DNA from: Isoetes taiwanensis
Lineage: Eukaryota > Streptophyta > Lycopodiopsida > Isoetales > Isoetaceae
Reading direction: 5' to 3'
DNA length: 64,000 bases
Assembly (NCBI GenBank): GCA_021234155.1
Contig: JAJEKV010000037.1
Location: forward strand, 2,861,463 to 2,925,462
Shown here: positions 22,544-33,219 of the stretch, piece after piece
Layout of the letters: each line of letters begins with the position of its first letter
How positions within the stretch are numbered: the first letter of the stretch is position 1
Translations under genes and position numbers: made by a program
The notes under the pieces: model-generated
The model's database searches: none
What the model was told of the DNA's origin: nothing
What the model saw: only the letters and a program-made list of their open reading frames with translations

Positions 22544-24823
22544 TTAATTTCCAGAATGACGAGCTACAAACTTTTCAATGAGCTCATTCACTAAGTTAGG
22601 GACCTCATCCTGAGAATTTGCAAACCAGTCAAGGATTAATACATAAGAAGACTTCAAAACATTGAAATTGATTTGCAATGAGACCTGTGGACAGTGCCCA
22701 GCATTTGGGATCACAATAAATTCTTCTACTGCAGTGAAATTTGCCAAGCTACTTCCTAAAGCCAATGGCTCCCAAGGATCCTTCTCTCCCCAGAGAATAG
22801 ATACTGGACACTGGTTAAATCACAGAAGGCAGTGATTGAGTATAACGTAACAACAGCATGAACATGTTGTAGACACAGATGCTTACCTGTACTTCAGAAA
22901 GCATCTCTTCAGGGAGAGGGCCACCTGAATAGGATATAAAGTCCAAAAAGACATCTGCAGCACCTTGTTGCAGGCCGGGGAGCAATATCTTCTCGATTAA
23001 TTCATCGGTCACAGCAGCCTCATCATAATAACACTGTGAAAGAAAAGCAGACATCAATATAAGCCAACATCAGGCGAGACTCATCAGTGTTGTAAGCACA
23101 CCACATACAACATGAAAAGAAAGGTAATGAAGAAACTTAAGGATACACTACACCTGACGCAGAATATTTCTGACAGCATTTTGTGAGGCCACAGATTGAA
23201 AGAATATGCGTCCAATCTCCGTATTCCTGAAGCCATGAATATGTTGCTAGAACCAGGTTTGAAATACTGACAATTAAAACCTTCCTATGCAAATTTGCTT
23301 ACTAAGGATGTTAAAAGAGAACATGGCCACACAAAATATGCTGTTATAAGTGCATTTGCCGGTAGAAGGTTCATATGCAAATTTCTAATTGAGAACGTTA
23401 AATGTATAGGATGTGCAACTCTGACAAACTGTTTATTTCGAAACAGAAAGGACTTAATAATGCTTCACGCCATATGCTCCAAATCTCACCCACCTTAGCA
23501 GACTTTGCAGACTTTTAACGAATGGTTGTATATACCATGCTTGTTTCTTGATATGTAACAAACGTAAGGAGACATTTAGAAGTTGAACACCTTGTACTAG
23601 TTGAGGGGTAGTCAATGCTGCTTGAAGACCAACTATTCCTGCACGAAATCATTAGATCATTGCTAAAACATAACATCTAATATGTGTTCCTATTAAATAA
23701 AGCAGTTTAATCTGAAGATAAGTGAGAAACTCATCAGCAAAATCCAAACTACTTAGACTCCATTACATTTTCAAGTTTGCAAACAAATTCTTCCTTGTTG
23801 GAAGGGGACGTTCACATTAAGGGCAACCTGGACTCCCCCAGGTTAGTAATAAAAAGCTTCTTGGCTACATGCGCCCAACAGTATCAACATTAAACAAAGA
23901 CTACACGTAACATGCATTTACCCATTACTGCACAAGTGGTACTTCCAGTGTTGATCTAGCATTCAACGAGCAATGTGCTAACGGACCAAGGACCATTTAA
24001 GAATCTGCCGCTTTAAGCCAAACCAAATAAAAACAGATTTTGTGCATGTACAGGTTCAAAAAAGGAAGACCAATTTTTGCAATTTTTAAGATCTAGTAAA
24101 TCTACTTTTTAATGCATCTCCCAAAAACGAAGCAATTCTCAGGTGCATTAGCTTCTTGGTATCAAGGAGGAGTACCTCCAATTGAATTGCATATTAGGAA
24201 AGCACGATCCCTTATGATGTCTGTGCAAAAGTCCAACACTTGCTTTGCCCAGGTATCAAAGTTATATAATGAATTGGGAGGCAGGTTCCTCGGACTTGGT
24301 TTATCTGAGAACCCGTAGCCTAAAAGGTCGATTGCATAAACTCTATTTGACTGTGCCAGTACAGCTAAATTTTTGCGCCAATGATCACTAAAGAGAAAAG
24401 ACATTGGTGACTCCCCATTTTTAGAATAACAAGCTCAAAGCCATTATAACTACCTGTTGGCGCCAAACCCATGAATTAGAACAAGCGCAGGCCCGCTGCC
24501 TCCTGCAGTTTGATACCTAATATTGTAGCCGTTCCATTTCCAGAAGCTGTTTTTGAAGATCAGAGAATAAGAAATTTATGTGCTTCACAACCATTACATA
24601 AAAACATTCATAGTCAGTATAGAACACAGATGATACCGTAAATCGTAACACTTAACTGTTCCGATGTTGCAACTTGGGTGCAGGCCTCTTCAATTTGAGA
24701 CGCCCTTATAGCAGCCCATCTACTATTAACTAAAAATAAGCAAGGTGGTCTCAACTTAATGCTGTGCAGCTCACAAGAAGGCTTAACAAACGAGACATGC
24801 TGCCGGAATGAAGCAGTCGCCAT
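22544..24823 (-). CDS. Alpha/beta hydrolase, chlorophyll dephytylase (CLD1)-like
   Basis: Exons in transcript order: 24823-24637, 24546-24454, 24387-24176, 23638-23494, 23226-23154, 23033-22887, 22810-22685 and 22609-22544; all introns are GT-AG. Visible landmarks are a transit-like N-terminus (MATASFRQHV..., basic and Ser-rich), WKWNGYNIRYQTAGGSGPA, oxyanion-hole HGFGANSDHW, nucleophile block CNSIGG (split by an intron), ILWGEKDPWEP with the acid Asp, and NAGHCPQDE with the catalytic His, ending ARHSGN. This layout and YSGGPLPEE match the plant plastid hydrolase group of CLD1 and At4g36530, roughly 350-380 aa. CLD1 removes phytol from chlorophyll in thylakoids; sharing that substrate is inference. 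Phases agree from exon 2 to the stop, but exon 1 to 2 is off by one base as I place it, so a micro-exon, another start or a frameshift is possible. MATAS was chosen as start because it begins a transit-like stretch; the frame is open upstream to 25018. Confidence 0.88.
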
Positions 24824-25040
24824 TAATCCTTTACACTTTGAAGAGGCATTCCTAAGGTTACATTGCACAAGAGCGACATGGTACGTGGCTCTACCGGTAC
24901 CAGTTGACTGAAATATTGCGAAATGCTCGCTAATGTGGCCATTGGATAAATAAAAGGCTGTTTTCATTTCAACCCTCCATTGAGTAATGATGATCACCCT
25001 GGGATTCCACACCACCAAGTTTTATTTTGCAATTATACAA
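24824..25040. promoter_or_regulatory. Upstream/5' region of the hydrolase gene
   Basis: Presumed 5' leader and proximal promoter of the minus-strand hydrolase gene, bounded by a dispersed repeat starting at 25041. No TATA box or motif was confidently placed. Confidence 0.35.
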
Positions 25041-25222
25041 GTTTTTGGGTTGCCCCTAAGGGGGCAAACCCTCGTTTGTATGGGTTGTGGCATATCCTGA
25101 GTATATGCTGGAATATACTCAGAATATGTTGATGACTGCTCCAAACCGATTGTACCCTGTAAACTGGCGGTCATTTGCGTTCTAAATCGAGGATGGTCTA
25201 ACCGGTTAACTGGCATGGCAGA
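25041..25222 (-). repeat. Dispersed retroposon-like repeat, copy 1
   Basis: About 180 bp similar to 35151-35332. Shared landmarks are TTTTTGGGTTGCCCC, a second arm GGGGGCAAACCC, GCATATCCT, a 36-nt hairpin (25092-25127), ACTGCTCCAAACC and CTGGCGGTCA. Copy 2 ends in a 28-base T run on plus (A tail on minus), so the family looks like a minus-oriented retroposon 3' region here. The hairpin stem ATATCCTGAGTATAT / ATATACTCAGAATAT has one mismatch. It sits just upstream of the hydrolase gene. Confidence 0.75.
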
Positions 25223-25267
25223 TAGAAGCTTGAATTTGATGAATAAGCTTGGATCATGTTGCCGTTC

Positions 25268-25352
25268 TATTCGGGACAAGGGCAAGAATGGGCATTCAGG
25301 ACAAGGGCAAGAAAGGGCAAGGATGGACATTCGGGACAAGGGCAAGAATAGG
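25268..25352. repeat. Short G-rich minisatellite
   Basis: Imperfect repeats of GGGACAAGGGCAAGAATGGGCATTC, about 2.5-3 units. The 86-codon frame across it is not considered coding. Confidence 0.75.
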
Positions 25353-25931
25353 TTTTCTAGCACCGATGGTGGAATAGGTATGATCTCCCTTTCCCCTGGC
25401 TTCCAAGTTTGGCTTCAATTTATGGCGGCCACCTCAAATTGGCTTGTTTTTTCTAGCTCTTCCATCTTCGGCTGAGCTGCAGTTTAAGGCTAGAGTTTGG
25501 TTTCGAGATGATTTCTGACCTGGAGGGATAGAACAAGCACCTTACACACAAAGCTCACTCAATGAAGATGCACGGTAACTATACCGGATTCTTTTCTTCA
25601 ATTTTTTTTGTGAATCTAAACTGTCGATCTACATCCTCTACCCATTCTTCCTGAATTAAACCTGGGCTTCCAAGTTTTTCTTTGCCTCTCTTTGCTGTCA
25701 GTTGGATACATTGTAGCATATTTTAATACCTTTGGTACTACAAATATAGTCGTCAAGCTGTTTAAAAAATTCAAGAGATGTAGGTTGAGGATGGAATGCC
25801 AGACGACAGGAGTAAATACATGAACCCAGTCAAAACTTCTATCAGTATTATATTGACAGATGCATTCATTCCTTATAATACATCCTTGGCACTCCTCAAC
25901 TTTTATGGATAACTGACAAAGGGTTTAAAAG
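25353..25931. other. Non-coding spacer
   Basis: Nothing recognised. Confidence 0.4.
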
Positions 25932-26626
25932 CTCAAGCCTCTAATATCTTTGAAATGATATTAGCAGTAGACATTTAAGTTACAGTTCTATATTTTTTAT
26001 GTAGGAAGAAAAAGCTTCTCTTCAAGAAGACCATATCTTACCTTGAGATGCCCAGAGCTGGAGGACAGTTGATATATGCAAGCATATTTTCTCTTTGAAA
26101 CAGGTCCTTACTGGCCTTAGTAATTCTGTTCACACCATATCCAGCGTACAATTACAATAAATATGGTAAGAGAGATTCTATAGAGGACATGTCTGACACG
26201 CACATATCTTGCACTTTGAGATATCTTACATTTTAATGCATATGTACATATCCCTTCTCTCTGCTCTGAATCACAGATGCTTGCATTCATGATCTGGGGC
26301 ATTTTAATCCAACTCCTTTCACAGACAACCTATTTCTTACTGGCAATTTTAAGATCACTCGTCCATGGTTTGCAGGCAGTCCTTTGTTATTCATTTAGGT
26401 AAATAATCTCTTTCATTAAAATCTAAAACTGAATTATCTTAACGGTTTTTTTAACAGGTGACCAGATTTGCCTTGTCGTAGAATCAGCATAGGCTTTGTC
26501 TCTAAATGGTAGATGGACCGTCCATTTGGCACTTTATTCAATCATGGGCAGAGGCTACAAGGGTATAACTCTGTCCACCTATCCTCTTGTTACATATTGC
26601 TACCCTAGATCATAATCTACCTACAA
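25932..26626. repeat. Direct duplication, copy A
   Basis: About 695 bp repeated in direct orientation at 27446-28279. Shared blocks include CTCAAGCCTCTAAT, GGAAGAAAAAGCTTCTCTTC, GTCTGACACGCACATATCTT, CCATGGTTTGCAG and ACTCTGTCCACCTATC. No open frame is conserved between the copies, so it is a repeat or segmental duplication rather than a gene. Confidence 0.85.
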
Positions 26627-27445
26627 GTCTCCTCAATATTTAGGCTTTTAATAAATTGTAGAGCCTGCATCGCTTGTTCAGTGTTCCACTGCAATAGAAA
26701 TAAGATGCTTCATTAAAATCCTCTCTTAGTTCCAGCTTCACTTCTTGAGCGTATATGCACTATGTATGGCAAAAAATCTCGCAAGCTGTTGAATAGGGCA
26801 ATCAAGCAGATCTGATCCACTTCAGTTGGCACATCTCAAGGAGAGACTTTATTGCTCAACAAATGAATTGGTTCAGCATACGAATCCTTCTAGCTATTTT
26901 TTAATAGAGGTTCATATTTCATGTGGATTCTGTGATTTCATTCTAATGTCAATGACATGATTGATTTTGTGATGCCACAGAATGTCTTCTAAAATGGTTG
27001 AAAACATCCAGAAACCACAAATACAAAGACTGCAGATACTTGAAAGCACCTCCATCCATTCTAGGCACATCTGTTTCACAGAATTATTAGATCCCTCTAG
27101 GCTGCAACTTAAGCCAATAGTAATGATCAACATTTATGCAGTTTTCTTCCAGATGTTAGAACAGAACATCATGTCAACATATGAAACTTTTTTTTGAGTA
27201 AACATATGAGCACGATTTTTAGTACATCCCATGTAGCGAATGGCTCTGAAAGCTATGGTATGATCATTTGGACATGATATTTAGGATATAAAATTCAGAA
27301 CTGGCTTGTAGCTATGCTTTCGATAAGGCTGCACATGCTATAATTAAACATCTAACTCGTGTCTATTACAGATATATAATCTTTGCAGGAGCACAATCTT
27401 TGGTAGAGATCCAAGGAGTTACAATTCTGTTAATTAAATGCGAGC
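26627..27445. other. Unique DNA between the two duplicate copies
   Basis: No coding signal or repeat recognised. Confidence 0.4.
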
Positions 27446-28279
27446 CTCAAGCCTCTAATTTCTTCGAAATGATATTAGCAGTAGACATCTGAGTTACATT
27501 TTTGTATTTTTTATGTAGGAAGAAAAAGCTTCTCTTCAAGAAGACCATATCTTACCTCGAGATGCTTGTAGCTTGTTGGAGGACAGTTGATAGATGCAGC
27601 ATATTTTCTCTTTGAAATAGGTCCTTATTGGCCTTAGTAATTCTGTTCATACCATATCCAATGCACAATTACAATAAATATGGTAAGAGAGACTCTATAG
27701 AGGACATTTGATTTTCTTTGCTTTTAAGGCTTTATGCACTCATGATATGAAAATTCAAACATTGTTTGTAGATATATACGAAATCCAGTTAGAGTGACTC
27801 TAATCCAATATCACAATAGGGGATCTGACACTTTGGCATGTCACATGTCTGACACGCACATATCTTGCACTTTGAGATATCTTACATTTTAATGCATATG
27901 TACATATCCCTTCTCTCTGCTCTGCATCATAGATCCTTGCATTCATGATCTGGCTGGGGCATATTAATCCAAATCCTGTCACATACAACCTATTTCTTGC
28001 TGGCAATTTTAAGATTACTCGTCCATGGTTTGCAGACAATCCTTTGTTATTCATTCAGGTAAATAATCTCTTTCAATAAAATCTAAAACTGAATTATCTT
28101 AACGATCTTTTCTTCCAGATTTGCCTTGTCATGGAATCAGCATAGGCTTTGCCACTAAATGGTAGAGGGACCGTCCATTTGGCATTTTGTTCAATCATGG
28201 GCAGAGGCTACAAGTGTATAACTCTGTCCACCTATCTTCTTGTCTCATATTGCTACCCTAGATCAGAATCTACCTACAA
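27446..28279. repeat. Direct duplication, copy B
   Basis: Second copy of 25932-26626. It carries about 130 extra bases (around 27705-27845) just before the shared GTCTGACACG block, so either an insertion here or a deletion in copy A. Confidence 0.85.
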
Positions 28280-28742
28280 AATTTTGGCATTATGCTTGCC
28301 GTAAATTTATTAATGCTAGCAAGAACATTTTATATTGATTGAGTGAATGACCCTTGCATCCAACTCTGAAAAGTTTGCAAGTAGTTTGCCAATGCTACCT
28401 TTGCCACATTCCGAACCTAAGTTTCACATACATGAATCACAACTAGAAGTCACATTTACTCAAATTATGTTATCACAAATCTTTACAAATATACATTATA
28501 CCAATCGATGTTCCTTCTCCCATTTTTCTTCAAGTTTACCAAGCAAATATCTGCGGCTTTATAGATGCCCACAGCCGACAATGCTCCCGCTTTGTCAATG
28601 GCCCTTGCGATACCATACACATTGACATTCACATATAAAATCAATATTCAAACACCCGTAAACATCAACTTCACTACTCAACACAACCACAACAATTGCA
28701 GTCTGATCCACAAATTGATAAATATGACAAATAGTTTCTAAA
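28280..28742. other. Non-coding DNA before a Helitron terminus
   Basis: AT-rich; a 92-codon open frame has no recognisable domain. It may be part of the Helitron that ends at 28771. Confidence 0.3.
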
Positions 28743-28771
28743 GCCCGACAACATCGGGCATCTATTACTAG
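28743..28771 (+). mobile_element. Helitron 3' terminus
   Basis: Stem-loop GCCCGA-CAACA-TCGGGC (28743-28759), then ATCTATTA and CTAG (28768-28771), followed by T. It has the same architecture as the ends at 18705 and 20178 and a related hairpin sequence. The 5' end was not found. Confidence 0.72.
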
Positions 28772-28884
28772 TTCTATTTCATCATATTTTATTAATAGCT
28801 TTTTAATAAGAATAAGAATAAGAATAGTTTTTTATCGTCCACTGAGACCAATCGGCCTATGGGACCCAGAAGGAGCGCATCAAA

Positions 28885-28955
28885 CTTATTATTGTCCGGG
28901 TTAAAAAACCCTCGCCCCGAAGGGTTTTCGAGGGAAAAATCGTGGCAGTAATAAG
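28885..28955 (-). repeat. Hairpin in LINE B 3' UTR (copy 2)
   Basis: Outer arms CTTATTATTG and CAGTAATAAG pair with one G-T wobble. The inner part, AAAAAACCCTCGCCCC, GAAGGGTTTTCGAGGG and AAAAA, folds further. It lies about 50 nt after the LINE stop and before the CTTATT tail. Copies at 3508 and 9671 keep the core while the outer stem bases differ and still pair. Confidence 0.8.
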
Positions 28956-29006
28956 AATGTTGTCAAACTGTACATGTCAAGCGCGTGCCCGAGGACATAG
29001 CTAATC

Positions 29007-29732
29007 TCACATGTCCATGACCTCCTGAAGGTATGATCCTAGCACCCGTACGGATGCCGTGCTCAATGTCACATGTAGCGGCTGGCCAGGCCTGACCAAC
29101 TCAGCATAGCACGTCCGGATTTGATCATATGTTGGGCAACTTTTAAGGGTATGAGATTCATCCTCAATGACTCCCATTTGGCAGCATTGACAGAGCCTGT
29201 CCTGACGTGGCTCACCAATCCATCTGCCTGTCTCAATTCGAAGATGATGTGCTCCTGTGTGAATAGAGGCAATGAGTCTGCGTCTTTTCATGGGCAAGTG
29301 GGTGCGCAGGTAACATTGTGGGCCTCGTTCTAATGTGGGATTTATGTGGTGCTGGTAGTGTGCTGTCTTGACCTGTTCAAGGGCGCTGGCATCCCAAAGC
29401 TTGCTGATGAAGCAAGCGTCAAGATATTGCCTCAAGCTATGGCGATCTGCCTATGTTTGCACATGTATGCACCTGTGCTCCTGCACATTCCATCTAGCCA
29501 TCCATTGGGCTCTCTTTTCCCTCCAGCAGGCCTTGAGGCGTTGTGGCCCCATTGCCATGATATAAGCTAGTTTAGGGAGATGAGCATCGTCTGTATTGAC
29601 CACCTTCTGAAAATAGACAATGTGGCGATCAAGGGCCCCGCCCTCTGAAGAGGCAAGAATCCTGTCTCCTGCAGTAGAATTTGATATGGGACTGTGGACT
29701 TCACCCCTAGTGCTCGTACCAAGAAGGCTTTC
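29007..29732 (-). pseudogene. LINE B C-terminal domain
   Basis: After the CACTA junction the frame resumes as ESLLGTSTRGEV, continues to about 29451, and with one interruption runs on to 29007. The terminal part has HLRIETGRW, then CQCCQMGVIEDESH and LKSCPTYDQIR: a Cys-Cys-His-Cys cluster of the kind found at the C-terminus of many plant and animal LINE ORF2 proteins, thought to help bind the RNA or target. The first residues join directly to the segment before the insertion (LEQVQ), showing both belong to one protein. Confidence 0.85.
29730..29732. repeat. CACTA target-site duplication, left (TTC)
   Basis: TTC immediately before CACTACAAGAG; the matching TTC is at 33217-33219. A 3-bp duplication is diagnostic for CACTA elements. 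Confidence 0.9.
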
Positions 29733-29774
29733 CACTACAAGAGAATGCCTGCTAGACGTCAGGAAAATCGTCAG

Positions 29775-30080
29775 GCAGTCCAAGGTGGGTTTTTAAGCGC
29801 ATAGTGACGATTGTAATGACGACTGGGCTGACGTATAACCTGACAAAAACTGTCTGATGCATATCCTGACGAGTAGCCTGATGCAAAATTTTCTGACTAT
29901 TAGTCTGACGAAAACTCTGACGAACAGCCTGACGATTGGTCTGACTAAAGGTCTGACGAGCAAGTTGACTAGTATCCTGACGTGAACGTCTGACCAATAT
30001 ACTGACTATTAATCTGACTATTTAACGTCAGACAAATAGTCAGCATATTCGTCAGAGTATTAGTCAATTTATTCGTCATA
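29775..30080. repeat. CACTA left subterminal repeat array
   Basis: Dense copies of CTGACGA, CTGACTA and their complements (GTCAG). The 81-codon frame rich in Arg, Gln and Thr is produced by the array. Confidence 0.85.
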
Positions 30081-32869
30081 CTTATCATTCCCTCGAATTC
30101 GAAGCTTGGCTTGTATGTTTTGTTTGAATCATTAGCACTTTAATGGCATGCATGAAACACAATAACTTTTACGTCAAGGAACTAATGAGAAGCACAAAAC
30201 ATCACACATTTTCCCTTTTGAGGCCTTGAATCTAGTTATTAGACATTGCACTTCAAACAAAGTGCACTTAGACATTGCACTTTAAACAAAATTTTGGGCT
30301 AAGTTATGGGAATTAGCAATAAGTGACAATATGGCCTGAGGGGATGCACACTCAGTGAAGGTACTAGTCATGGCCGAGAAAGGTATTAGTCATGGCATGA
30401 GGGGATGCACACTCAGTGAAGGCCTACATGTTCCAACTCATAGGGTGGCCACCTAGGACCTGGGGGGGTGACATGGGCAAGTGACATTGTATATTACATT
30501 TATTTGTTAAGATTTAATGATTGAGACTCTGGTTTTCTTTTTACTGGAATTTAGAGGCATCTTTTGGATCATGATAGTTGGCATGGTGAATATGCTTGAG
30601 CGTATTGACTTGATGACCAATAGACAAGTGGGGACTATATTGACCTCATAAATTTCAATCTGACATATAGTTCAATTTGGTCTATGGTTCAATTTGGCCT
30701 ACATTTAAGGAAATACAAAGTTAAAAATATAAGGGCCTAGGTTTAAGGTCACTTATGGCAAGATTTGGCAAGGACTTGAAAATTGCACGAAATTTAACTA
30801 TGTTGAACTATATTGGAAATTCTGTAAATCGTTTTAATACATTGCATTTTATGTCTTTGAAAAAATGCCTGTAGGGCAAAACTTTTTAGGGCATGTTGCC
30901 CGCTAGCTCCAGACGGCTACTGCCGGATTTATTTGGTGCCGATCAGGCGCCATACAGATGTCTGATTCGGTTGGGAACTAAGCGACATCTGGTCGCAACA
31001 TATTTGGTCGCAGATGATCCGACCTGGTGAAACGACTCTGCCTGCAAACTTCATTTTGCAAGGTACAGAAGCTTCAGGAGTTTATTTGCTTATCTGATTT
31101 TGCATTTCAAAGAAGCTTCAAGATGTTTTTGTTTGAATCAAGGCTCCATCAATCAGGTCATCTCTTGGGAGAGAGCAGTCGTCATTGGAACCCATCAATC
31201 TGATAAATGTGGGCGAGTTAGTCTGCTTAGGCTCTTGGCACACCAACTATGGCCTTTGGGCTGGAGTTGTATGAATAGGTATCAACGAATAAGTAATGTT
31301 GTAGCAGAAGGGAGCTGTCACTATTTTCCTACATCTGGTTTAACACATTTGTATGGCTCATTTGCAGTAAACACGGATTGCTTGGTGGTGCATGGAGCAC
31401 GGATGGTTTTTCAATGGCCTTTGCAAGGTTTCAAAGCTTTGTAAGGTTTACTTTGTAAGGTCTGCATTCACAACTTCAAGGGATCATACGATGCATGGAG
31501 GAACCAAGTCTGTAGAGGGGAAGTTAGGTAAAGTTTGGACCTTGCCTAGCTTTAGAAACATCTGCTAACTTTAGCTAAATTATGGCCAGACATATGCAGC
31601 AAGATCCCCAATCGATTCAGGTATTGTGAATAATAATGTCATGTTTGTATCTTTGCATTTGTGCTCTGGTCACTTTCCTTGAGTTGGGCACCATATAGGC
31701 TTCTGAAATATCATTTATGCTGTTGGTGTTGCTTCCATTTTCCAGATATTTGCAGGTTAACCTTTTGCTAATTCACAGTAGCAGGTCTGTTGAATCGCAT
31801 ATGCCATTTCTGGATGGAAGCCCTCACTGGGTAAGCCCTTGCTTTGAGTATTCGGTTTTTTCCATGCGTTGATTCTTAAAAGAGAATCTATTTTCAAATT
31901 TTTTGAGATTGCTAGAATAGGTTCTAGCGAGTCCGAGGTCAACATTTCAGCCATGATGCATGGCCAAATGCAGGTCCTAAGCTCTTCTGAAAACAAGCAG
32001 GAAGACAAAGCAAGTTGTGGTTCTCTTTCCGCCATTATTATCTACATTATTTGAGAAGCTGTTGGCTAAATGCATGCATGAGCAGGAAATAGTGCCTGCA
32101 GTAAAGACACAAACTTGGTATCTTATCCCACCATTGAAGCTGTATTGTTTTAAACCATAGAATGCAGTAAAGCTTATCTACATTCTTTGAAAAGTCCTCT
32201 GTTTTTATTTTCCATGACAACAATTTGTGATCTTCCAATTGCCTTTCAATAATTATCGAACTTCAATAGTATGTGCAGGTTCAGACTTCAAGAATCTGTG
32301 CAGATTCAAACTGGACTGCATGAAGAAATGCTAAAACATCCTTATCCACTCTATTCAGTGCAATGGCAAAAGAGCAACTGCGCAAAATAAGGTGCATCCC
32401 TTATGCCATGGATTCTTTGCTCAATGAATTTAGGTTATTGTGCATCCTTGGGACCAGTAAGGCTGCTCCATATCTATATTGCATTTGAAAGTTTTTTATC
32501 CATTTTCGTTTAGTGTTGTGAGTATTTAATTTGCACAATTTTTATAAGCGTTATCAGAAGAACTTGAAGTAGAGGACAATGATATTGCTCCTTGGATTTC
32601 TTTCTGGAAGCTATATATTGCTTGGAGGATAACCCCTACTTGCAATTGTTTCTGCTTTCCATAGCATTGACCCCTAATTGCAATTGTTTATAAGCTGTTA
32701 TTGTTATTACAAGCAAGTTGTATTTATGCTAGAATCTTGTGTTGTTAAGATTCTTCAATCAATTTTGTTGTATAATTTGTACGCTCTAGTTTTATACCAA
32801 GTTGGAATATCAGGGTTCAAATCCCTGTTTGGTAAATAAACATCACACATTACTTCTATATCTTGGTCT
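30081..32869. other. CACTA interior, no recognisable gene
   Basis: Internal non-terminal part of the CACTA element. It has a local duplication (GGGGATGCACACTCAGTGAAGG, two copies, about 30337-30422) and open frames at 31100-31444 and 31757-32035 with no domain I know. A tRNA T-arm-like GGGTTCAAATCCC at about 32814 lacks the rest of a tRNA. It may contain captured host sequence. Confidence 0.4.
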
Positions 32870-33174
32870 AACTACCTGACTACTATCCTGACTAATGTGC
32901 TGACCAATATCCTGACTAATGACCTGACCATGGACCTGCTTAATATGCTGACTAATATGCTGACTAATAGGCTGACTAATATGCTGACGATTCCCCTGAC
33001 TAATATTTCCTGACTATTATCCTGACGAGCACCCTGACGCATGATCTGACGCATGGCTGACGATTCACCTGACGCATCGTCTGACGAACAATCGTCAGAT
33101 AATATGAGTCAGGCTAATCGTCAGGTAAACATCAGCCAGCCAGCCTGGGAAGTTGTCTGATTTGTGAAGGCTTT
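32870..33174. repeat. CACTA right subterminal repeat array
   Basis: Repeats of CTGACTAATATG, CTGACCAATATC, CTGACGCAT and complements; a mirror of the left array. Frames here read as Val/Ser/Leu/Arg repeats. Confidence 0.85.
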
Positions 33175-33219
33175 CTGACGATTTACCTGACGTCTAGCAG
33201 GCATCCTCTTGTAGTGTTC

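Larger units (their letters stand above)
29733..33216. mobile_element. CACTA (En/Spm-type) DNA transposon, 3,484 bp
   Basis: Terminal inverted repeats of 42 bp at 29733-29774 and 33175-33216 begin CACTACAAGAG and differ at only two positions. TTC flanks both sides. Inside each end is an array of short CTGACGA / CTGACTAAT motifs in many orientations (29775-30080 and 32870-33174), the subterminal transposase-binding type of repeat. I recognise no transposase (TNP2-like) or TNPA coding sequence; open frames of 60-114 codons inside have no domain. It is therefore most likely non-autonomous, possibly carrying unidentified captured DNA between 30100 and 32860. It interrupts the LINE B reverse-transcriptase polyprotein. 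Confidence 0.95.

Noticed and set aside
29752-29997. 81-codon Arg/Gln/Thr frame
   Set aside because: Product of the CTGAC/GTCAG subterminal array of the CACTA element; the same holds for the 60-codon frame at 32872-33054.
32805-32835. tRNA T-arm-like GGGTTCAAATCCC
   Set aside because: An isolated palindrome inside the CACTA interior without other tRNA arms.
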